Below are positions 20,806-30,630 of a DNA stretch of 34,028 bases, one piece after another. Where the stretch lies: contig JAHBMJ010001878.1 in NCBI GenBank assembly GCA_018398765.1, positions 103,876-137,903 of the forward strand, read 5' to 3'. The position numbers and the translations under genes were made by a program. Positions within the stretch are counted from its first letter, which is position 1. Each line of letters opens with the position of its first letter. Under the pieces are notes generated by a model. The model was not told the DNA's origin, searched no databases, and was given only the letters and a program-made list of their open reading frames with translations. This DNA comes from Chromera velia (taxonomy: Eukaryota > Sar > Chromeraceae).

Positions 20806-23089
20806 GGAGAGAGAGAGAGAGCCTGCTTCTTTTCGCATGTCAGAAACACCCTAGTGCTGTTTCTGTTTTGTCTCAACACCCAAGCACAAAGAAAGCCACT
20901 CACCATGAATGAAGGCACTCCATCATCCAAAAAGAATCTATTGCAATCAACAGACGCACCCCAAACCAAACCAACCAAGACCTCCTTTCTTGGAACACAA
21001 CACAATGCAACACGGCTCCCTGCTGACTGACCAGATGACCAGTGCTGCAGTGAGCGTGCCGACGTTCTGAGCAAAATCGGCGATGGCATGGAGCAACGCC
21101 GACTGCATGAGCAGACAGGCAGACATGGAGGCGGACAGATAGATGGATAGATAGATGGTCTCAAATACGTGAACATGATCTCATCTCTTTCGCACCCTTC
21201 TTGTGTGGGCGGTCCGAATTCTGAAGGAAGAGATTCCTTCATTCTCATCGCTCATTGATTCCTGCATGTCGGGGGGATTCAACAGGGCAGGATCGATTCT
21301 CTGTCGACACATGACGAGAGAGAGAGAAATGCGCGAACAAAAAAGAAAAGACAAATCGAAAGAAAAGTCGAGAGGCAGAGAGAGAGAGAGGGAGAGAGAG
21401 AGAGAATACGGGCAGAAACACAGAGAGAAAGGAAAGGGAAGAAGAAAGGAAGAACAGCCTTACCCACCCTCAAATTGACATTCCTCCCATGATCATCAGA
21501 GTCTTCTTCCTCTTCTTCTTCCAACAAACCATGTCCGTGTCCATGTTCAGGTCTACGCTGTCTCCCCTGTGAGACAGGACTGTTGTTCGCAGAGGAGGTT
21601 GTGGGTGTTGCGCATGTTGGCCTTCGATGCCGATAAGAGGAAGAGAGGGATGCACGCCCAGACATACCCAAAGCAGTGCGGGTCGACTTCAAAAGTTCTG
21701 CTGAAGCACCTTGAGCTCGCCCCTGCCTCTCACTCTCGGGTTGTCTGTCTTCATCTTCAGCCTCATGCTTCTCTTCTCTCAACCTCTCCTCATATGCAAC
21801 CCCCGTTCCATTTGGTGGTTCTGCAGTCACATTGCCATCACCTCTACTCAAGAGCCGCCTTCGTCCCTCCGCTTCTCCAAAATCCTCTGTCCTCCCCCTC
21901 CCTGCCGCCGCAACAGCCAGAGACTCCATCTCCATTGCCCCTCCCACCGGGGGCCCACCACGCCTCGACGAACTTGAGAGCGGCCGCAGTCCTCTGGTTC
22001 CCTTTGCCGGGGCCCTTGAAGGATGCAGAAGAGGCGCTCTCTGTGCACCAGCCGCCCCTTCCTCCTCTCTCTCAAATCCATTTGTGCCCCCCCCCCCTCC
22101 TTCGACTGCCTCGCCGTTGTTTCCCAGACAAGCACCGTCTCCGTCTCCGCTGTGCGCGTGGTGTCCGTGGTGATGGTCATGGAGGTCATGGAGATGCGCA
22201 TGGCACCCTGCGTCCGCTGAAGCTCCCCCATGCGCATGTGAGTGCCCATGGCAGGTGCCGTCATGGGCAGAGAGCCCGTGGGAGTGAAGCCCGAGAACGC
22301 ACATGAGAATCAAATTGCACACCACTCCCACCACAGCCTGCGCGTCAAAAAAAGAAGTCCGAAGTCGCAAGAAACGAATAAATCAAAAACAGTCAGTGCA
22401 AAAAAAGAAGAGAACTAAGTGAGGAAAGAAAGAAAAACCGAACGACGAAACACGGATGGACCCATGCAGATATGCCGTATACACGTCGCAGGGATGCAGA
22501 TTCTCTCTCTGTCTCCAGGTGTGTCCCCACGAAATGCATTTTTTGCAAAATATTCATGCCAACATCGATACGTACAGTATGTCAAAAGAGAAGAACAAGA
22601 GAATGTGGCACAGCAAGACGGTTGCGCGAGAAATGCGAAAAACAAGGGAACACGTGAAAAAGCGGGAAGGACGACAGAGAGGAGAGAACCCCCCCCTTGA
22701 TTTTGTGTAGTAAAAATAGAGAGAGAAACGATACAAGAATGAGACCATCCAGCTCGTTTCTTTAAATTCGCATCTGTGTACCCCCCCACGCACGCACATT
22801 CACTCACAGAGTGGCAGAAGAGAAGAGGGTGGGGACGGGATTAAGGACACGGGCGCATCTGAACACGGGCACAAACTGAGAGAGAAACAAGACTCACGGT
22901 GCATCCCATAATTCGAGCGTCGACTGCCACAGGCTGCAGGCAGTGAAAGAAAGGAAGGAAAAAAGAAAGAGCCAGTGAATGAGCCAGCAACAGCAAAGAG
23001 ACGGGGAAGGGACCTCTGAATGAGCAGAGAGAGCGCCTGCGCACAGCTTGATCAGGCGAAATAAAACAGGGAGTCGCACACACACACGC

Positions 23090-23128
<39 letters not shown>

Positions 23129-24485
23129 CACACGCACAGAGAGTGGAAGGCTGTGATCGTCAAGGAGGAGAATGGTGGGAACGCAAAGAGTAACGACATG
23201 CAATGAGATCGGCATGAACGGGAGGGGGTCTTTTCATTTGATCTTCCTTCGTCAACGAACAAATGCGGAGACCAGAGAGGCAATTCGATCGAGCGAAGAG
23301 CGCGGCCGGATTTAGACCGCGAGGCGACAAGAAACAGAACATTCCTTTTTGTCTACCTGTTTTTAATCCGGCAGGTTTCTTAGCTGACTGACTGGCTGAC
23401 TTACTGACATTCAGTAATCGCTGGGAGGCCTCATAGAGAATGACCACTGCAGAGGAGAAAAAGACTGTCTGTCTGTCGATGCATGAGGGGAGAAAATGCA
23501 GTCAGTCGAACTGTTCTGACACCTCAATGATACTTGACAGCAATCCAGCAAACGACAGCAAGCATCATCTAGTCGCATTGAAGAGGACATGACATTATCA
23601 TCACGAATGAATCAGTTTAAAAAGGGACAGATGAATAGAAGAGATGAATGAGTGGAGAAGCAAATACCCATCAGGGCACAGAAGGGAAGGAAAGGGGAGA
23701 GAAGGAAAACAGAAGAAAGGAAAGTAGAGGGAAGCAAAGGAAATAAATCAATCATGGGAGCTCTGCCTCTCGCTTCCCTCCCGTCTCAAGTGCATCCATC
23801 TAGCTGCAGGACAAGTTAACCGACCGAACAAAGGCAGGCAGAGAAAAAGAAGAGAGACAGACACAGAGTCAGGCAGGCAGGCCGACCATCAAACAAGCCA
23901 ACCACCGACTGAAGGAAGGAAAGAAAGAAAGAAACCACAATCAACAAGAACGCATAGAAAACCTTTCGTTCATTTTTTCTTGGGGAGCACGGGGCTCCCC
24001 CGCCGCCTCGCATTGACATGCCCAAACAGAATTCAATTCAAGCAAGCGCGTCCTCACACACAGACAAAAAGTCCGAGCTAGGCCGACCGGTGACTGCCCA
24101 CAGAGTGAGGACACTGAGGAGAGCCGTGAGGACTTCCACCCGACGGAATCCATAAGTCAATACCGGTGTGCCCCTCTTCTCCGACAGGCAGGCCATCAAC
24201 AGGTTCACAAAGAAGGTGAAGAAGTCCAGGAACATGTGCGAGGCATCGGTCAACAACGCCAGACTTCTCGACATAGACCCCGCAGCGATTTCGACCGACA
24301 TGAAACCCCCCTGCAGAGCCACGAGGGGAACGGTATGGGAGAGGGGGGGGGGGAAGGGACGGGAGAGGGGATGAATTCACGGTACGTCCGTGCGTGCCTG
24401 TGTTTGAGGACGCGGGTGCATGTGGGTGGGGGTGAGTGAGAGGAAGAGTCAGAGTCAGAGTAAGTGTAAGAGTAAGTTTAAGTGT

Positions 24486-24520
<35 letters not shown>

Positions 24521-25159
24521 GAGTCGGGGAAGGTGATTGAGGTTAGAAGGGTCTGTCTTTGTGTATCTTCATGACTTTTCATCATCTTGTTTGCAAAGAC
24601 TGTTCAATCTAGCTGAGTAGACCGATGGAAAGACTGTTCGCTTTCTTTTCTTTTCCTTCCACCAAACGAGGGACGGACAGACAGAACGAAGGTAGTTGCC
24701 AAAAAGATTGGCCGGGAAGAAGAGGAAAGAGATCAAAGGGAGGAAGGAGAGGGAAAAACTGAACATGGGCAGACGCACCGTCAGGAGGCAGGCTATTATA
24801 AGGCGCCTCTGGACGGAGAACTTGGAAGAGCTGGAGGAGGACGCCGCCTCAGGGGCAGGTGGTCGGCTCGTGCTGGGAGTAGACGGAGTCTGCGATGCAG
24901 TGTGGCTGTGGGCTTGGTGTCCGTGGAAGGCGTGTGGATGATGCGAGTGGTTACACGCATGACCATGTGAGTGTGAGTGTGAGGGTATACTGCCATGACG
25001 GTGTACTGGGTTCTGCATAGACGGCAGTTGATGTTGATGATGTTGCGGGTGTCCTTGCTGCTCTGTTGGTGTGTCTCGCTGAGGTCCCACATCTCCTTCT
25101 CCATCTCGCAGGGGGTTGAGGAGTGCTCGTCTTGACTGAGACTCAGGCGGGTCGTCCAT
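19209..25159 (-). CDS. CDF/ZnT-family zinc transporter with a long His-rich loop
   Basis: Exons on the minus strand: 25159-24779, 24310-24088, 23446-23409, 22933-22898, 22337-21468, 21102-21032, 20751-20575, 20428-20358, 20123-20038, 19355-19209. These total 2100 bases and 699 aa, all in frame; an in-frame TAG lies 21 bases before the ATG. CDF proteins move Zn2+ out of the cytosol in exchange for protons. The N-terminal tail is His-rich (about 54-88, SHSHSHGHACNHSHH). TM1-TM2 contain LALLTDASHMFLD, giving metal site H152/D156 (HxxxD). TM5 has LLHAIADFAQNVG, giving H521/D525. The HxxxD pair is the zinc-type signature, unlike DxxxD in Mn exporters. The TM4-TM5 loop, about 243-516, has a His/Asp block, Ser/Arg stretches and HGHGHG plus poly-Glu. 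The C-terminal domain contains VHDLHVW (601-607) and ends in TTVQVD plus a basic, Cys/His-containing tail. Exons 3 and 4 are only 38 and 36 bases. Confidence 0.93.
19601..19663. repeat. (CA)n (GA)n microsatellite in transporter intron 9
   Basis: About 17 CA units are joined to about 13 GA units in the last intron of the zinc transporter gene. Confidence 0.88.
20436..20462. repeat. (CA)n tract before the acceptor of transporter exon 8
   Basis: On the coding strand this reads (TG)n and leads into CGTTGCAG, the acceptor of the exon starting at 20428. Confidence 0.85.
20765..20820. repeat. (CA)n (GA)n microsatellite in transporter intron 6
   Basis: CA units followed by GA units. On the coding strand the order is (TC)n (TG)n, then AACATACCTACAG, the acceptor of exon 7. 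Confidence 0.88.
21376..21406. repeat. (GA)n microsatellite in transporter intron 5
   Basis: GA units with one GGA interruption, about 60 bases downstream (coding direction) of the exon 5 donor. Confidence 0.8.
23076..23139. repeat. (CA)n with CACG interruptions in transporter intron 3
   Basis: About 64 bases of CA repeats with several CGCA units, between the 38-base and 36-base exons. Confidence 0.88.
24448..24516. repeat. (GTAAGT)-like hexamers merging into (TG)n, transporter intron 1
   Basis: On the + strand, words of the form AGAGTCAGAGTCAGAGTAAG and GTAAGTGTAAG run into (TG)n. The transporter is read on the other strand, so these are not its own splice sites. Confidence 0.7.
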
Positions 25160-26041
25160 TTTCTTCTGTAGACTTCTCTATCGTCCGATGGCCGTCTCTT
25201 CTTTGCGGTCGGAAAAACAACGTCTAGACCATTTCTCACTCGCACTCTCCCTCTCTCTCTCTCTCCAACATAGAAAACTGCGTATACCACCAACGTCAGA
25301 CTCCCTACAGAGGAGGATGATCGCAATGGAACAGCCGATGTTCAAACCAAGTCCAGTGCGTTGGCTGTTGCGGCGACAGTTGCGCTGTCCCAAGTTGACT
25401 CCCAACAAATTGTCTCAGTAATTAGTTAACAGTCTAAGTTGTCTCGCTGTCCCAGAAATGGCCCGGAACTTCGCGTACGTGTACGTGCGTCAGATTTTGG
25501 GTAAGTAGAAAGCCGATTAATCGGCGCTCTACAAAATTCCGGGGCCGGCCGGCCCTATATATGAATAGCTGGATCGATATCATGCATCGATCATGTGCAC
25601 ACACTGCATGCAAGCTGCGGCAATATGATGCATGCATGCAGTTTTCTTCACAACAAACTGTACACACAACGAAAGGTGCACAGAGAGATGCTTGTCCGTC
25701 CCCAGGGAAATCTGATTTGGAGGTTTCGGTCGCCGGACAGACAGGCAGAGTGCGTTTCTTTCTCGTCAAGTTGCCGCTATATAGACTCCCACGCTGCTTT
25801 CTTTCGTTTGTGTTCTTCCGACGACTGGAAGACTTTCTGTCGGAAGTGGCAGCTAGCCGGCCAGAGTAAGCAAACGCGAACGGAGAGACAGAAGTGCCTC
25901 TCTGGCACGCTCAGGTCTCCAGGAGAGGCCTGAAGGCAAAAACATAGACGGACAGACCGTTGGCTTAAATTCGAAGAATATTCGACAGACCTTGTTTCAG
26001 AAATTCAAGTTTGACAGAAAAGGAAGGCTTCAGCGAGCAAG
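25160..26041. promoter_or_regulatory. Divergent promoter region, zinc transporter (-) and Rost-like gene (+)
   Basis: 882 bases lie between two divergent start codons. It holds two perfect 14-base palindromes, GCCGATTAATCGGC (25512-25525) and GGGCCGGCCGGCCC (25542-25555). The second is followed at once by TATATATGAA (25556-25565), a possible TATA-like element for the + strand gene. Further on are ATCGAT and GCATGCATGC words (25570-25640) and an ACGTGTACGTGCG stretch near 25480. Untranslated exons could also lie here. The regulatory role is inferred from position and symmetry. Confidence 0.5.
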
Positions 26042-29000
26042 ATGGGAGGAGTTTTCTCTGCTGAGCAGAAGGCCTACTGGCTGCCTGTGGAGGTAGACCG
26101 ACCTTGGCAGGACGTCTGGACCTCCTCTCCCTTTGCGAGAATGATTGCGAAAGGGAACGCATCTCTGGAAACCACCGTCGACACGGCACTTAGGTCGGTC
26201 CGTGGGTTCGTCACCATCTTGCAAGCGGGCCTAGAAGAACGTTTTCTTTTGTGAGAAATGGGAATGCATCGTTGCTGCTACACGGGACATGCAGTGGACA
26301 CCTCCCTCCGGCCTGCTTGAATCCAATTCGTTCCCCTATTCGCGCGAATTGCGCGCGGAAGTTGTTATTCCCCTACCCCCTGGAATACGATAAACCAAGC
26401 ACCAAAGCCCGACCATACATCATAAACCAAGATTGCTGCTTTGTAGCAGAGAAAGGGGCGGATTTTGAACTCTATAAATCCAAAGACGTGCGTCCTTTAC
26501 CAATGGACTTCTCAACAGAAAAAAACAAAAGAAGCATGCAGTGTGAATTCGTCGAGTGCCCCTCTCGAATCTCATTGAAGGGCGTGTGGGTCTTAAGAGC
26601 TCATGTCCTTTTTCCATCATTTTTTAAGGATGCCCTGGCTGTAATGATTTGATTCTGCCTTGCTGCTTTCTGAGACAGGAAGTCAAAGCCTTGAAGAAAA
26701 AGAAAATGACGCACTCGTCAAGCATCCTTCTTTTTTTGATAGAAGTATATCCATACATTCGGGAATAACGTGGTTGGCTTCATGGAGCGGCAGGCAAATG
26801 ACCGGGAGGATCAAAGTGTGGTGAGAATTTTGGTGCTTGCTGTAGGAAGGTAACAGATGCGTCACAAGCGCGAGATTGCTCTGTTGCTTTCCCTCCCTCA
26901 CAAATCGTTCACTTTGTACACCCATTCGATCGATCATCTCTTTTCTCTCTGATGCCATTGGCCCCTCTGGCTTCCATCTGTGTGTGCTCTTGTAATTCAA
27001 TCTGCCTGCCTGCAGGTCTGCGTTTGCTGCCGGAGCGTTTGCACTCATTCTCCAGAGCATCATCTTCAAGGCAGGTGACGGAGTCGAATACCTCCAATAC
27101 CTCACAGACCTGTCAGTCAGTCAGTCAGTCAGTCAGTCAGTCTCGATAGATCTTCTCTCAGGTAGTGCATGTCCGTCTCTTTCCCGGTTGTTGATTTCCT
27201 CTCCCACTCCCTCCTTCCCTCCCTCCCTCTGTTTGTATAAGTGTGTACGTGTGTGTGCCTGTACGTGTGTGCGCGCGTGTGTGTGAATGTGTGAGTGATT
27301 GTGAATGTGTGTGCGTGTGTTCAGTATTTCCGTGCCTGCCTTACTGGCGCCTCTGCCTAGCTGCACTTTCGTCCTGACAGACACATTTTGTTTTGTCCCC
27401 CCTGTACTGTTTTGTTGCGTGCAGCACTCTGGTTCTTGGCTGCGCAGGGTCTCTCTTCGGTTTCGCTCTTCATCTCTGCCTCCGATTTCTCCCATCTCTC
27501 TCCCAGTCGGAAAAGACATCGCAACAGCCTTGGTCAGTCAGTCAGTCAGAAAGTCGGCCAGTCGCTGTCTCTCTTTCTCTCCAAGCTTGGTTTCACACAT
27601 GTACATTTGGACACCTTGGTCAAGTGCCCTGAGTGCAATGCGTATTTTCAAAACTGTAAAGAAAACACTACAGAGAAGCCTCTGTCACAAGCTCATGGAC
27701 CGTCAGTCTGTCTGCCTGTCTGTTTGTCTATCTACCTGTTAGCATGCATGCATGCATGCCCAGCTCTCTGGTTGTTTGGCTACGTGCTTTCACATACGAT
27801 CACGCGAGGGCCTCTTCTCTTATGAGCAAAGGCTATTCATTTTTCACAGAGAGGGAGGACCTCTCTTGTTGAATGAATGAGCTGACCTCTGTACCGAAGC
27901 AGCGGATGGAATCGGTGCCTCATGTTTTCGGTTTGTCGTGCAGAGTTGTGCGCGTGCAGCTTGTGGGGGCGGATAAGTCAACGTGGTTAGCTATGTTTGC
28001 ACTAGCTGTCTGTATCCCTCTGTCTGTCTGCACGTGCCTGTATGCAGGTATGCTGCCACAATTTGGGTGGTGAATTTATACAGAATTTAATAATGCATGC
28101 ACGTGCCTGTATGCAGGTATGCTGCCACGATTTGGGTGTTCAAGACTGTTGGCGTCGATGTGACCTTCTTCACCTTCCTTCTTTTCTGGCTGCTGGTTTA
28201 CTCGCCTGAGAATTACACGACCTCTTTGTCTTTGTACAAGACCAGTCTCTGGCATGGGGTGATCTGGGTGCGTCTCTCTCTCTCTCTGTCTGTCTGTCTC
28301 CTGGATCGATCGTTCTCTGAATTCCCTCTCTTTCCGTCCTTGAAGAATCTGCATGCCCTTCGAAAGAGACGGGCTGATCAATCGTCTCATGCACGTGCAT
28401 TTAGGGGATGATTTGGGTGCATGCATCCATCTGGTGTCTTAGAGACCTTAATTCCAGATCTTGCTTGCACTCATCGTCGGTTCTCTTCTCAGATTCTGCC
28501 CCGGGCTTGGTCTATTCGCGTGGATAGGCAGAGATGACTTGACCTCGATCCGTCTCTACTTGCTTGAACGGTGGTTGGTTGTGGCAGAATCGCTCTCATG
28601 AATTGATCATATCATCCTTGCTTGCTTGCTTTCACCGCCTGCCGGCCTGCAGGTGTGCTTGCTCTTTGAGTGGATCTTCGCGACGGATCTTCCATTCAGA
28701 CCACAACACGTGATTTATTCGGTTGGGTGGGGCATTATCTATCTCGTCAGTCTTTCTTTCTTTCTTTCTTTCTTTCTTTCCTTCCTTCCTTTCTTCCTTG
28801 CTTTCTTTCTTTCTTTCTTTCCTTTCTTCCTTTCGTTCTTTCTTTCCTTCTTTCTTTCTTTCCTTTCTTCCTTTCGTTCTTTCTTTCTTTCTTTCTTTCC
28901 TTCCTTCCTTCCTTCCTTTCTTTCCTTCTTTCTTTCTTTCTTTCTTTCTCTTGCATGCCCTTTTTCTTCCTTCCAGCTCCGTCTCTTCTCCTCCCGCCCC

Positions 29001-30377
29001 CCCCCCCCNNNNNNNNNNNNNNNNNNNNCCCCCCCTCCCCGTCGCTCCTTTCCCCAGCCTCCCTTTCTCTCCCTCGACAGAGGAAGAGAAAACAAACGGG
29101 GGGGGCTGGCGTGAGAGCGGCACGGTCTAGATCACAGCACATGAGAAGGACGATGGAAATGTTCGTTCGACAGTTAAGAAAAGCAACGTGCTGAAGAAAA
29201 TGGTGCATGTGTTTCTTGCCAGTTTGTTCTCCTTTCCCTCCCTCCCTGGACACCCACCCTGCTGCCTGCCTGCCCATTTGCCCCCCACATGATTCATGAC
29301 CGTCCCCCCTCCTTCGCTGCATAAATTGTTGTATTGTTGCTTCGATCCTGCATGCAGTTCATCAGTTTGATTCACTACGGAGTCACAGGGGGGTACATCT
29401 ACGCGGTGCTAGACTGGGGCGGGGCTCCTGGTCTTGCTGCAGGCCTCTTTCTGATAATTCTGTTCGTTGCGCTCCCACTTCTCCATGCAGGTGCGTAGGT
29501 CGTCTTTCTTTGTTTTTCTTTCTATTCACTCTACTCTGATCATCTCTGCGGGTCTCTTTCTGATCATTCTGTTCGTTGCGCTCCCTCTTCTCCATGCAGC
29601 TGCGTAGGTCGGCCTGCTCGTCTTTCTTTGGTTTTCTTTTATTGCTCTTTCCTTAGAAGGTCTATTCAGTCCTCTTTGATCATCTGTGTCCTTTCAAAGG
29701 ATCCGATTCCTTTCCGTATGATCTTCAGATGAATTCATGTGTTTTTTTTCATACAGAATTGTTTTTCAGGGAATTATTTTTCATAAACGTATGATCTTCA
29801 GATGAATGCATGTAACTCGTGCGGGTGCATGCATGGGTGTTTTGGGGGACGGGCGGGTAACAATTAAAGTGCTGGGGGAGCTCGCACATTTGCTTGAGAC
29901 AAAGAAAGAAGCTCATGCATTCCATGGGAGGGAGACAGGCGACCCCACAGCTTCGTGTGTCACACCGCGGTTTCTCTTTCTGACCACACTCTTGAACGAA
30001 TTGTTTTCTTCCTGCAGGTCACTTAGGGCTTCTGTACGTGACAAGAGGTTGCGCAGAAAGCGCTGCGGGTGCTGCCGTGTCCAGTGGAGGAGAGGCAAAG
30101 GCCGAGAGAGAGAAGTCAAAGACAAGCAAGAGAGACCTCGAGGCAGCGACATCGGGGGCAGCAGCAGCAGCGGCGGGAGGACAGGGGGAGCCGACAGTCG
30201 GGGGCTACAGAGGGGCGTCGGGGGACAGCGCGGGGGGACGGGCACGCGCTCAGCCGATGGTGGGTGGGTGGGTGGGTGGGCAAATAAGTCATGCTTGAAT
30301 CTGTACCTCCAGAGTGCTTTCTGTCATGCAATCAATCACGCTTCCCTTTCTCGCTTCCCTCACTCGCTTCCCTCACA

Positions 30378-30412
<35 letters not shown>

Positions 30413-30427
30413 GGGAAAGAAACCATA

Positions 30428-30461
<34 letters not shown>

Positions 30462-30505
30462 GGGAAAGAAACCATATTGTCTGTCTGTCTGGGAAAGAAA
30501 CCATA

Positions 30506-30536
<31 letters not shown>

Positions 30537-30550
30537 GGAAAGAAACCATA

Positions 30551-30584
<34 letters not shown>

Positions 30585-30599
30585 GGGAAAGAAACCATA

Positions 30600-30630
<31 letters not shown>

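Noticed and set aside
21569-22306. 245-aa + strand frame rich in Pro/Leu/Ser
   Set aside because: It is antisense to the long loop exon of the zinc transporter, which is in frame with conserved CDF segments on both sides.
27963-28047. Extra exon LVGADKSTWLAMF... resembling a membrane span in the Rost-like gene
   Set aside because: It exits in phase 1 and cannot join the following exon in frame. Exon 3 (ending phase 2) joins directly to 28117 and restores W-Y-A-A. The segment is the pyrimidine-rich lead-in to the duplicated acceptor.
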